This document shows positions 53,701 to 63,831 of a DNA stretch of 64,000 bases, piece after piece. The DNA is from Myrica gale (Eukaryota; Streptophyta; Magnoliopsida; Fagales; Myricaceae). The stretch lies in assembly GCA_963930655.1 (NCBI GenBank), contig OZ005600.1, positions 16,584,501-16,648,500 of the forward strand. The letters are read 5' to 3'. Both the position numbers and the translations under genes were made by a program. The notes beneath the pieces are model-generated. The model did not search any database. It was not told the origin of the DNA and saw only the letters and a program-made list of their open reading frames with translations. Numbering within the stretch: the first letter of the stretch is position 1; the number at the start of each line of letters is the position of its first letter.

Positions 53701-55679
53701 CATTTGGTTGAACTAGCCCTCGAGGTGGCCCCAGGCCTAATGGATAGATTCAACCCTTAGAGGTTCACACCTTCTTGCAAGCATCCTTCAGTGTGATTGC
53801 ACATACCTCATGGGCTACACATCCTTCGGTATGGGTGCCCTAGGTGACATCCACCCTTCACGTAAACGTCCTTCAGTATGGATACACCTTCTTAACTGGT
53901 ACGGTACCGACCGACTTTAACTCATTAACTTAACTTGTCATAAAGTAGCATAAAATGGTACTTTCATTTGCATAAAATTTCTCTTTCTTTCTTATGAGAA
54001 AAATGAATGCAAGTGCTCATGGTGTGCTCATTTCATGCTTGATGATGAGAAATATTAAATTCTTCTCATACTTTCATTTGCACAAAACTTTCTTTTTCAT
54101 GCAAATGCTTATGTCATGTCGTAATAAATCATGAGTGTTCATGCTATGCATCATTCCAGTTTTTCAAAAAGCGTAAGTTTTCCACTTACAGTTTTCACTT
54201 ACCTTCGTTTGCTAGAGTGTCGAACGTCACTTTACCTACAATTGAATCATACTAATTGTCATTCAAAGATTTACTAAACGAATAGAGTAATCAATAAATT
54301 ACTCACTCTTCAACATAAAAATCGTACGTATTCTTGATTTCTAGCTGGTCATCTTACAACACCAGGTATTCTCTTAAGTGAAAAACCTAGTAGGGTCTCC
54401 TAATAGATCAATCAGGAAACTAGAAATATAGAAGAAATTTCTTGAAATTCGAAGGAAACCGCTCGAGCGGAGCTCGAGCGCTGGTCGGGCGAAACCTTGG
54501 GCGAAAACTCTCTGCATAAAAATTTGCCCAGTTTCGCTCGAGCGCCAGTCGGGCGTACCTCGGGCGACAGTCAATATTCAGAGCACAATTTATGCCATAC
54601 ACCTCCAAAATCCACGAAATTTGTCTCAAAATACTCCCTTTTAACACCCTCATTCTCCAGACTTCAACTTTTCTCACATTCCAACTAAATCTCTCAGCTA
54701 AAACATGAGTCCATCTCATAAATTCAAGTTATTGCCTTTCTCCCTCCTTTCTTGGTCTTTTTATCAAACACCTAGAGTTCATTCTTGGTCTTTTTATCAA
54801 ACACCTAGAGTTCATACTTGATCTTTCGTGGGTGCTATTTACCAAATCTGGCCACATTCTCCATGGTTTCATATATAACCCATACTACTCTTTAAAGCTT
54901 ACTAGATCTACATTTTCTTCAAAGAACACAAGAACACAACATATATACAAGGAGAAAACCAAAAACCAACAAGCTTCACAACCAACAATTATCAAAAGAA
55001 AAGAGAAAATGTGTGAAAATGAGTATGGCTTGGCCGGCCAAAACCACTCACCTCCTTCTCTCTCTCTTTCTTTTCTTCTTCTCCTTCTCTTTCTCTTCCT
55101 TTTCTTCTTCTCCTTCTTCTTTCTTCTTTCTTCTTCTCCTTCTCTTGTTCGGGTGGGAGCTAGGGAAAAAATGGCTTGTGTGGTTTGGGGAGGGGGGTGT
55201 CTTATGCGTAGAGCTTGGGGGAAGGGAAAAGGCAAAATTGCCCTTCCCCCCCTTCTTTTCCTCATTTTCCTCCATTTCACCTTTCTTTTCTTTTTCTGCC
55301 CCTCAAGAAAACTTATTTTTCTTTTATGCCTCCCACTCACCAAACTAACTCTAATATGTCTCCTCATTTGTTCCAAAGACTCACATATCTCCTAGGCTAA
55401 AGCCCCTAATTAAAAACTTCCAAATATTGTAACTTAGGGACAAATTCCAATAATTAAAACAATTCAAGCTAATAGATCTCAATTGCTCAAATTTAACAAT
55501 GACAAGTAATATAACAGCCAGATCCTAGCTTAAAACTCATAAAAACGTTAGGGGAAAAATTCCCCTTAAACGTAACTTGAAATTAATTATCCATACATAC
55601 ATTCTCAATAACTAGAGTAATACATACTTAGGGAGTCATAATTCTTTTACAAAGATAGAAATAAGGTCGGGGTCTCACA
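53701..55679 (-). repeat. truncated gypsy LTR at the 5' end of element C
   Basis: It shares ACGGTACCGACCG, CATCCTTCGGTATG and the terminal GGTCGGGGTCTCACA with the solo LTR at 46609-50080, same orientation. Its TGTCAC end is missing, and its deletion joins copia gag. It holds a CTCGAGCG/GTCGGGCG array at 54455-54570 and a CT-rich tract at 55040-55145. The gypsy LTR inserted in the 5' LTR of element C and a later deletion removed DNA on its left. Confidence 0.8.
54455..54570. promoter_or_regulatory. CTCGAGCG/TCGGGCG array in gypsy LTR
   Basis: GCTCGAGCGGAGCTCGAGCG, CTGGTCGGGCGAAACC, TTGGGCGAAAACTCTCTG, CGCTCGAGCGCCAGTCGGGC and CTCGGGCGACAGTC occur in 115 bp. The words and the CTCTSTGCATAAA-like spacer closely resemble the copia arrays at 41805 and 44735. 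Confidence 0.55.
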
Positions 55680-55769
55680 ACTTCTAACTCTTGAACATGC
55701 AACCAAACTTACAACTCAAACACGACATATTTTGACACGGAATAATGACAACACGAAAATACCCTAACA
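55680..55769 (-). repeat. element C 5' LTR remnant
   Basis: These 90 bases repeat 41987-42076 and end CTAACA next to the CCCTA target duplication. Confidence 0.92.
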
Positions 55770-55774
55770 CCCTA

Positions 55775-55926
55775 CTATTTACATTTAACACTTATTTACT
55801 TGTTGCATCAATATTTGCTTAATATTTGTACTAAATTAGCCTTTACTTTGCAAACTCGATTTTAGAGGTTAAAATCGAAAAAGTCTGGAAACCCAATTTA
55901 CCCCCTCTTGAGTTGCCTTAATCTTA
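55775..55926 (+). repeat. right part of the older SIRE-type LTR
   Basis: It continues the LTR at 40533-41132 after element C and ends with AACCCAATTTACCCCCTCTT GAGTTGCC wording typical of SIRE LTR ends. The exact end is uncertain. Confidence 0.6.
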
Positions 55927-56472
55927 GAAACTTCACTTTAGTGTAAAATTTAATAACGAATAATGGAATTTATATTCAAGAATAAAAACATTTCGAAATA
56001 ATTTTCAAATAAATTTCCGGGCATTTCCGTTGTTGTCAGATGTTTTTGCCTCGTCTGACTGGGTTGTGCGATTCCCTCCACCACTTTTCTTTGGAACTTG
56101 TTCTGTAAATCTCCTTTTGCGGGACTCATATGCCTCATTTTTCAACCGTTGAGGTTAATCACCATGTTACCCTTTTTCTCTTCGAATCAACGTGGTTCCA
56201 TTGCTTTTCCCTTTAGGGAACTCTAGCAAGCTACGGCGTACCGAGCTGCCATCTCACATGCCATTGGAAGTATTTAAAAGTGCTCACAGATACATGCAAT
56301 GAAATAAAATAATTTAAGTCACGGTGCCAATGTCTAAACTCTCATTTTCGTAAACACTCTGGTGGACACATTTTTCCATTTGTAAATCTCATTTTCAATG
56401 CAGATAAAATCATATCACTATTTCACGATTGCACCACACGCGTAACATAATTCACATATAAATTACACATTA
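55927..56472. other. intergenic DNA
   Basis: I see no gene, no tandem repeat and no terminal repeats in this stretch. Confidence 0.5.
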
Positions 56473-56818
56473 TAAAAATAAGATTTAATTACCGTTACAG
56501 TCCCTATGATATTGACTTTTAACAAATCAGTCCCTAAGGTATAACTTTGAACGAGATAATCTCTGCGGTCCAATTTATTATACATATAGGTCATTTTGTT
56601 CACAAAAAATTAACTAACTAACTAACTGAAGATCGACATGAGTTAGGGTTGAGATATTTTGGGGTCAAATAGCTTATCATGGATCCTGTTCCTTTTAGTG
56701 GGCTAACTTTTGACGGACGGAAGCACAGAGACCTTACCTTTCAAACTTATACCCTGAAGATTGATTTGTTAAAAGTTAATACTGTAGGGAATGTATCAGT
56801 AACTAAGCCTAAAAATAA
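56473..56818. mobile_element. Mutator-type MITE with TAAAAATAA duplication
   Basis: The element spans 56482-56809 (328 bp), flanked by a perfect 9-bp repeat TAAAAATAA. Its ends are diverged inverted copies (GATTTAATTACCGTTACAG and, inverted, GGCTTAGTTACTGATACAT). It shares the terminal motif and the TTTTAACAAATCAGTCCCT-type subterminal words with the elements at 16789 and 18960. Confidence 0.9.
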
Positions 56819-57239
56819 AAGAATCAACTCACCATTTATATAAAAAAACAAACACCAATCTCATAATTTCAGCCATGTATGCATAAAATCCAAATTTTAT
56901 GTCTATTGGGGAGTTTAACCCTCTCACACGTGCATATTCAACAATGTCCAAATATACTTTAAATACTCAATCCTTTTTAAAATATCTAAATTTTGAAATA
57001 ATTTACAAAATATGCTTATAACTAATTTTACTGACATCAAATTCACGCTATATCGAAATTATATTCTCTCTCAAACCTATTCAACAATATAACCATATAC
57101 CAATTTTCTATATTCCATCCCGACATATCTAAATTCTTGCAAGTGGTATATATTCTCAAATTATATCGAATAACTAAACACTATATTCTAAATCAAATTT
57201 AACTCTGAAATTACCTTAAATCACTTTATAATCATCAAA
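56819..57239. other. AT-rich intergenic DNA
   Basis: Nothing recognisable; low complexity and without frames. Confidence 0.5.
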
Positions 57240-58551
57240 ATTAAAATTAGGGCTGTGCAAAGCCACTGGAAAAATCCGGTGGAACCGGCGGGTTCCCGGT
57301 ATCCAGCCTAATCGGTGCCGTGCCGTGGCCTATATATTGATGAAAAATCCAGCGGTTTTACCGTTCCCGAGTACCGATAAAACTGGGTGTAAAACAACCC
57401 TCTCCCCGTTCCCCGATTCCTCTCATAAAATTTCCTAAATGTCGTTGAAGGCTCGACCATTGATGAGGAGGTTGAGATAGTCCAGAGATCGTACGTCGAT
57501 GAAGGCTTGGCCGTTCCATCGTGGAAGGTTATGTCACTGAAGGCTTGGCCGTTGTGTTTCTCTTTGCGTGTATATGAGTTAGTGTGCGTCCGCGTGCCTC
57601 AGAAGAAGAGATGGAAGGAGTGGGAGAGAAACAGAGGAGTTAATAGGAGGTAGTGCAAGAAAAATAGGAAGACATTGAAGAGGATTGGGCTCGTTTGCTC
57701 CTCTTCTCGTTGATGATGGCACTATTGAGTTGTGTGTGTTTTTGTGAGATTCTTTGGGTCAAATAGAGCGGTGCGAGTGTGTCTGTCAGGAGGGGGTCAT
57801 GGGTGTCTTGTGTCAGTGATATTTTCAGTGTGTGTGAGAGAGGAATATGGGTGGCTGTTCTGGGTGACTGAGGTATTTTTTTTTAAAAAAAGAGACATCT
57901 AGTATAAATGGAATAATTATTGACAACTAAACGAAGATGGGAGGAGAAGAAAATGATGAGAGAGGGAAATTATTATTTTATTTTACTTCTCTGTTAAATA
58001 AACTTCTCTGTTAGTAAAGAATTGATAAGATACTTATGTTTTCATTAACCGGTTTACTATTGCTAATATGTGCTTCTTCCGCTCTTTGAATTTTGATATT
58101 GATAAAAATTGTTGGTTGCTTTGACTACTAGGTGGGATGGTGAGGGTGTATGATTTTTGTAGTGTTACCCATTTTGGTTACGGAAATTAAGGAGTAGAGA
58201 TTTTGGGATGGAAATTGATTTTAATTTTGTTCATATCTTTTTATCTTAACACGGTCAAGATGTTCTCTCTAAGTTTATTAATTTTGGATTTTATTAGTTT
58301 GGATTTTAGATTCTCATCTTATCTTTTAAGATGTTCTCTAAATTTATTGATTTTAGATTTTATTAGTTTAAAATGTTGGGCTAAGTGCGTAAAATGTTAA
58401 ACAAATAGTCCAATATAAATGTAGGTTAACCAAAAACCGTCACTGCTACTGACCGGTTATTGTCTTAACGGTGTAGGTGACAATTATTTAAAAATTGGCC
58501 TATTCGCTGTAGGTGCCGGTTACACCGGAGTTGAACAACCCTAATTAAAAC
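57240..58551. mobile_element. non-autonomous hAT element with 8-bp duplication
   Basis: The element spans 57248-58543. It starts TAGGGCTGTGCAAAG and ends GTTGAACAACCCTA, giving inverted termini TAGGGYTGTKCAA. The flanking 8-mers are ATTAAAAT and ATTAAAAC (7 of 8). GC-rich subterminal parts contain repeated CCGGT/ACCGG words, as in hAT elements. There is no transposase. Confidence 0.85.
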
Positions 58552-60424
58552 CTATAACACATATCTCCAATTGAGATTTTTGCGGAATAACAACTCAATC
58601 TAAACCAGTTCTAAGCTTCCAATTCAAAATGTAATCAATCTAACCGAAAATTAACTTAAACAAGAAATTTATATAATATTAAAAAACTTATCGAAATTCT
58701 CAACTTAGACCTTTTGGGTCTAACGTTTTTCTTTTTCTTTGTGTCCCGGCCCGGTTCTCCCTCTTGTTCTTTTCTTCTTTTCTTTCTTTGCTCTTAGTTC
58801 TCTCTTGATCTCTCTGTTTCTTCTTTTCATGTTATGTGACTTATGAGGATGTATATGCGTGTGTTTCTTTTACACGATTTGTTTTTACCTTTGTTCATAA
58901 TTACAAAATACTCACTAAATTAAGCAAAATTCTAAAATTGCCCATGAATTCTTCATTTACCAAATTATCTCCCGACATTTTCTTTAACCACCAAATAGGT
59001 ATTATTAACAATATAATTTTTTTAAAGAATATTACATCATCATCAATATAACTATACATTGGCATTGCAATCATCAGCACCAACGTCTTCGAGAAAGAAC
59101 AAAGGAACGCAAGGTTTTTAGGCTTTTAGCAAAAGATGTACATTATAATATGCAGTGGTGGCACAATTCAATTCCACACATAAATGAAGACGTAGGATTC
59201 ATGATATAATTGGATAACGTAGGTGCTGGCAATTACGATGGCCCATAAAATTGTTTAATTACGTACCAAATAGTCGACACCGTGTATAGCTCATTAGCAT
59301 GAGACAAAACGTACAAGTAAGATTCCAAATAATTAATAATAATGTACTTTTTTTTTCCTAAGTAAAATCGTAATCTACATGGAATCTAATCGACATCAAC
59401 TGGAACAATGACCTCAGTATATTTTTATACTGCATGTTGCACTAGAAAAAATACTAAATTATTCCAAGAAATTAAAGAGCAATATTTATTACAAATTAGA
59501 AGACGGAAAGATTCGCAGTTTTGAATCAATTATAACATACGTTTACAGGCCGTGAGCCGTCACCAGTGAGGAAGAAAACGATAAAAGAGATAAAAGAAGA
59601 AAAGTAAAAGCAGCACTTTTTCAGAGCCTAAAAACACCCAAATCCTCTTAACCGAAGAGCTAGAGTCATTGGAATACTTGAGATGAAGATCAATTCTAAA
59701 CGTACGGGTCACCAATAGAGCTTTGCCATTAATAATTCTCCCTCTGTCTCTTTAGGAATAACATGACGTTCATATGATAGTTGTATTTGCACAGCGTCAT
59801 CCGAATTATCGCCGTCGAGGACAACATATCAGGAAAGCACAGAAGAAGAATCTTGTACAGATCACTTGCATTTGGTTAAGCTGGAGATGTAGTACTCTAT
59901 CGAGGGTCCGTTGACATCATGCATGCATTATAGGCAGTAGGGTTGGGGAAAAGTACTCTGAAGCGTCTAAGATTTGATTGACCCTTCAGTACGTCGTTGG
60001 GCAAACCGTTTAAAGGGCAACCCATCCTGACGCAACTCTTTTCAGATCCTTCGGCATTAGAAGTCATAGACAAATGCCGAAAGGAAACTGACTAGACACA
60101 CTAATTATTTTAACAAACAGCTAACCACTCTTTAATGGGATTCGGAGGATGGATAGGAACGATCTAGTTGTGTAGAATTTGGGGACAAAGCCAAAGCATG
60201 CACCTTCGAATATTTGAAAGGTCCTGGATTCAGGTTTCCCGAGAGGCAAAGGAAGTGGCCAGCTCATCCATGAATATTCATTTACCGTTTGATTTTCTTT
60301 CCATAGCAGAAAAAGGATCATAAAATGGAGAGCCAACTGCCGCACCATCAAAGAAGTTGATATTAAATTGAGCACGTTTGACTCAACTTCAGTTAATATA
60401 GAGGCAGAAACTAAGAGAATCTAC
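58552..60424. other. intergenic DNA upstream of the CLE gene
   Basis: I see no gene I can support. A short minus-strand open frame at 60121-60375 has no recognisable domain. The last 500 bp presumably contain the CLE promoter. Confidence 0.5.
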
Positions 60425-60432
60425 TATATAAA
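60425..60432 (+). promoter_or_regulatory. TATA box of the CLE gene
   Basis: TATATAAA lies 62 bases before the start codon. Transcription would begin about 25-35 bases further on, leaving a leader of roughly 25-35 nt. Confidence 0.7.
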
Positions 60433-60486
60433 CAAGCTTCGCAGTACTTCTTCCAACAGTCTGAGTTTTGGCAGCCGGTTGAGAAC

Positions 60487-60747
60487 ATGGCTAGCTATAA
60501 TTATTTTGGTTGCATTATTATGTTGGTAATGCTCATGTTCGTTGTGTCAGAAGCTCGACCTCTTGATCCCTTGCTAGAGAGGAAGAGCGTAACCAAGGCT
60601 CATCATCGACCATTATTTGAAAGCTGGTCTAAGACAACCAAGGTAGGGTTGGCGGAAGAAGACGCAGTTAGCCACCCTTACCATGACTCCAAGCGGCAGA
60701 GTCCGGGAGGGCCCGACCCTTATCACCACTCTAAGAATCTAAGCTAA
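60487..60747 (+). CDS. CLE-family signalling peptide precursor (CLE1-7 type)
   Basis: This intronless 86-codon ORF encodes a secreted peptide precursor. Residues 1-23 (MASYNYFGCIIMLVMLMFVV...) form a hydrophobic signal peptide with a likely cut after SEA. A variable, charged middle follows. The CLE dodecapeptide RQSPGGPDPYHH is at residues 70-81 (60694-60729), preceded by Lys69 and followed by five residues (SKNLS). Pro4 and Pro7 of the peptide are the usual hydroxylation sites. The SPGGPDP core is that of the CLE1-7 group, which act through CLV1-type receptor kinases, mainly in roots. Tyr at peptide position 10 is unusual; Arg or Gln is common there. The extra C-terminal residues are a minor difference from members ending near HH. 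Start: first ATG after the TATA box. Confidence 0.88.
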   Translation: MASYNYFGCIIMLVMLMFVVSEARPLDPLLERKSVTKAHHRPLFESWSKTTKVGLAEEDAVSHPYHDSKRQSPGGPDPYHHSKNLS

Positions 60748-61199
60748 TTTGTTTTCTGAGCACAGAAAGAGAAGCGCGCGCGAATATAATGTACAAGGGA
60801 GATTCTTAGTGTGTGGCGATGGTCAGGGCCTTGGAGATATTCTTGTGGAGGCCGTGCTGTTTTATGCATTAGCTCGGGGACATGAGGCTAATTCCTCGGA
60901 CTAGTCTGTGAGATTGAGTACTGGTGATTAGTGGCAGCAGTGAACGTGTAAAATGTGAGAAACATAATTTTCAACGTTCCAATATATAACTGCTATTAAT
61001 TTCTATAAGTTTTGCACATATCTCCAGTATTAATCATTGACCTACTCCGGCTCTCTCACAAACCCAGGCGGCCCACAAAAAGACCGAAAGAACAGAAAGA
61101 ATTGGTCGTACGTCGATTGGTCAACTTAACCAATCACGATATTCATTCATTTATATATAGAAACGTATATGTAACATAATTGAACGTAAATTGAAATAC
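60748..61199. other. 3' region of CLE gene and intergenic DNA
   Basis: AATATAATGTAC near 60782 could be a poly(A) signal region. Nothing else is recognised up to the copia remnant. Confidence 0.4.
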
Positions 61200-61259
61200 A
61201 AATATTTGAATATTTAAGTGTTAACAAATATTCAAATATTCGGAACAGAGTTCTGTATC

Positions 61260-61453
61260 ACCAGGTCTTGAGCTGGTTCTTTAGCTGGATTTTCCTGTTG
61301 GTTATCATCCCCCTGCAAACTGATTGGCAGTAAGACGACCAACAGTTTAGAACATAAAAAGTGAAATCGAGATGCCGACAAGCCTTTGGTGAAGATATCA
61401 ACAATTTGATCGATTGTGGAGGTGAAGTTAATTATGACATCATTGTTGATAAC
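61260..61453 (-). pseudogene. copia E RNase H, last part
   Basis: The minus-strand reading VIINFTSTIDQIVDIFTKGLSAS is the conserved end of copia pol (normally QLADIFTKxL). It continues the RNase H at 63127-63831 across the solo LTR. Confidence 0.78.
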
Positions 61454-63126
61454 TATTAGCCCAAGGTTGTTTTACAAACAATCTATAAATGATTTTGATG
61501 ATAACAAAATATTCTAAGTTTCAAAGACTTATAGATTTTACATTGTCAATCCACAAGTTCCAAGTTATATTTCATAGGATTGAGGTTAATTCCTTAAATT
61601 ATTTTTAAGTGGACTTGAACACCATTACACAAGTTGATAAGATCAATTTTTCATATTGTAGGTGTTTAAAGAAGTATTGGAATGGTTTGGATGCTTTAAA
61701 GTTGAAATTGGAGTAGTTGCTGACAAAGAACAAATTTTTCTGACTAAGTGTTGGAAGTGTTGACACATTGGACCATAGTGTCGACACATTGAACTACTAC
61801 CCGAGTGTTTTGGTTTTCTGGCATTCAAAGTGATTTTTTTTACTAAGTGTTGGAAGTGTCGACACATTGGACCATAGTGTCGACACATTGAACTAACACC
61901 CGAGAGTTTACATTTCAGGCAATTCAAAGTGATTTTTTGACTAAGTGTTGGAAGTGTGAACACATTGGACCATAATGTTGACACATTGAACTAACACCCG
62001 AGAGTCTATTTCCAGACCAAGTTTAATGTGTCAGCACATGCAATCAATGTGTCGACACATTGTGCTATTTTGCAAAAAATCTGGAAACGACGCCAGCTCT
62101 TTCCAAAATGGTTCAAATGTCTTCTAAACCCCTCCAACTTTACAAGAAGACTCTTAATGACCGTTGAAGACCTAGAAGCTATAAGAAGAAGAAGATGGAG
62201 AGAGAGAAAGAGGAGTTCGACCAATATTGCAACATCTAGAGAGAGAAAGTCCAAGAATCAAAGTTTTCACTTGCTGAATCATTCAAGAACAAAGCTCCAT
62301 TGTCAAATCTTCTTCTCTTGCTCATCTTTGACAACCCAGCCTTCAAAGGAAGAGAGAGATTTCTTGAAGAAGGGACAACACACATGCAATCAATCTTGCC
62401 CTAACTTCTAGAGAGAGAAAGCTTGTTGAAGAAGAGGGAAAACAACTCCTACTGAGAGAGCTTGTGCTCCCACCTGCAAAAATTTAGGTTTCCTTCAATA
62501 ATCTCATTTTATTGCATCTTATTGAGCTTTACACTTGCTGATTTGGCTTAGAGAGCCATTCCATAAGATTTGAGCTTTTCATTGGGTTATTTGGCTAAGA
62601 GAGCTATTCACCTGTGTACTCTTTCTTTGTATAACTTTTGAGTGTTGTGTGAACACTTGTTGAGTGTTGGGAAAACACTTGGTCCTACTTGTGAGAGTAG
62701 AAGAAATCCTCTAGGTTGTGAGGATTTGTGAGAGTTAAAGTGTAAGCTCGGAAAACACTTTGTAAAGGTTCCTTAGCACCCGGGAAGCTAAGGTGTATTC
62801 GCTATTTGGAGAATAGTGGAGGAAGTCCAAGGAAGTCAATAGCCTTGGGGGTGGACGTAGGCAAGTGTTGGCCGAACCACCTAAAAATATGGTGTTATCT
62901 CTCTAACTCTATCTCGCTTATTATTCGTTTCATATCCGTATTTGTGATGCTTTATGATTCATGATTCATTGCTTATATTTAGCTTATCATTTAGTGTATT
63001 CAGATATGTATTTATATCCTTAGAGAAATAGCTTTTTCCAGATCTGTGTTTTAATCGAAAAAGGGGTAAGTTTTTGTAAAACCCAATTCACCCCCCTCTT
63101 GGGTTGTTATTTAGACTCACAATAAC
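61449..63126 (-). mobile_element. SIRE-type solo LTR with ATAAC duplication
   Basis: The LTR spans 61454-63121 (1668 bp), with ATAAC at 61449-61453 and 63122-63126. It begins TATTAGCCCAAGG (TG changed to TA) and ends TTGGGTTGTTATTTAGACTCACA; so despite the minus call for the host frame, the LTR itself reads on the plus strand like element A's LTR. It contains the GTCGACAC palindrome array (61745-62065) and the CCTTGGGGGTGGACGTAGGC region. It interrupts the RNase H of remnant E. Confidence 0.9.
61745..62065. promoter_or_regulatory. palindrome array in SIRE-type solo LTR
   Basis: Three tandem units of about 100-120 bp carry GTGTTGACACATTGG or GTGTCGACACATTGG, then CATAGTGTCGACACATTGAA, then ACACCCGAG. 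A last pair lies at 62029-62065. It is the same paired-palindrome design as in elements A and B. Confidence 0.6.
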
Positions 63127-63831
63127 TTTCTCCCTAATAAAATGGTAGTCAACTTCAATATGTTTGGTGCGCCCATGAAAGAATGGATTTGAAGCTAATG
63201 TCAGGGTGCCAACATTATCACACCATATCATTGGAGGGAATTGAAGAGGAATACACAAGTATTTGAGAGGCATCCGAAGTCAATAAAGTTCGGCCACCAC
63301 CATGGAAAGAGCCCTATATTCGACCTCGGTGCTAGAACGCGACACAACCTGTTGTTTCTTGGCGCACCAGGAAACAAGACATGGCCCAAAGTATACTCCA
63401 TAACCCATTGTAGACTGTCTATCATTGGGATCACCAACCCAATCAGAGTCGCAATAGGCAGTAAGAGTAAGATCTCCACGTTTCAAGAGAAGGCCTTGAT
63501 CAATAGTGCCCTTAAGATAAATGTGCGGTGGTAGGTGCATGAAGATGTTGACATAGTTGGTTGACAGTAAATGCAATCTTTGGTCGCGTATGCGTGCAAT
63601 ATTGCAATGCACCAACAACTTGCCGATATTCAGTGGGATTTCGAAGAGGATCTCCAGCGAAATTGGATAACTTGCCACCTGAAACACAAGGAGTTGATGA
63701 AGGTTTGTTTCCAGCCATTTTAATCCGTTGAATAATATCCACGCTGTATTTGCTGGAAGTTGTGAATGATGTCCGACATCAATCATTGGTTGTGAATATG
63801 GTGGTTTTGGTTTAGCATTAGAATATTCCAC
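63127..63831 (-). pseudogene. copia E RT end and RNase H
   Basis: Frames in 63831-63127 show KMAGNKPSSTPC, EYRQVVGALQYCTHTRPKIAFTVNQLCQHLHAPT, then TAYCDSDWVGDPNDRQSTMGYGVYFG, KKQQVVSRSSTEVEYRALS and DNVGTLTLASNPFFHGRTKHIEVDYHFIREK. These are the copia RNase H motifs. Frameshifts near 63510 and 63280 break it. Upstream sequence to 64000 is not recognised. Confidence 0.85.

Larger units (their letters stand above)
41128..55774 (-). mobile_element. SIRE-type Ty1/copia element C, nested insertions, CCCTA duplication
   Basis: The element proper spans 41133-55769, with CCCTA at 41128-41132 and 55770-55774. Order on the minus strand: 5' LTR remnant (55769-55680), gypsy LTR insertion with deletion, gag, protease, integrase, RT, gypsy solo LTR, RNase H, spacer with palindromes, env-like ORF, polypurine tract, 3' LTR. 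It is a different SIRE family from A and B. The original element was probably about 10 kb. Confidence 0.92.

Noticed and set aside
54832..55395. Frames of 111-187 codons in the CT-rich part of the gypsy LTR
   Set aside because: Several frames on both strands are open because of the polypyrimidine tract; the composition is not protein-like.
60121..60375. Minus-strand 84-codon frame upstream of the CLE gene
   Set aside because: No signal peptide followed by a CLE motif, no known domain, and it overlaps the likely promoter of the CLE gene.
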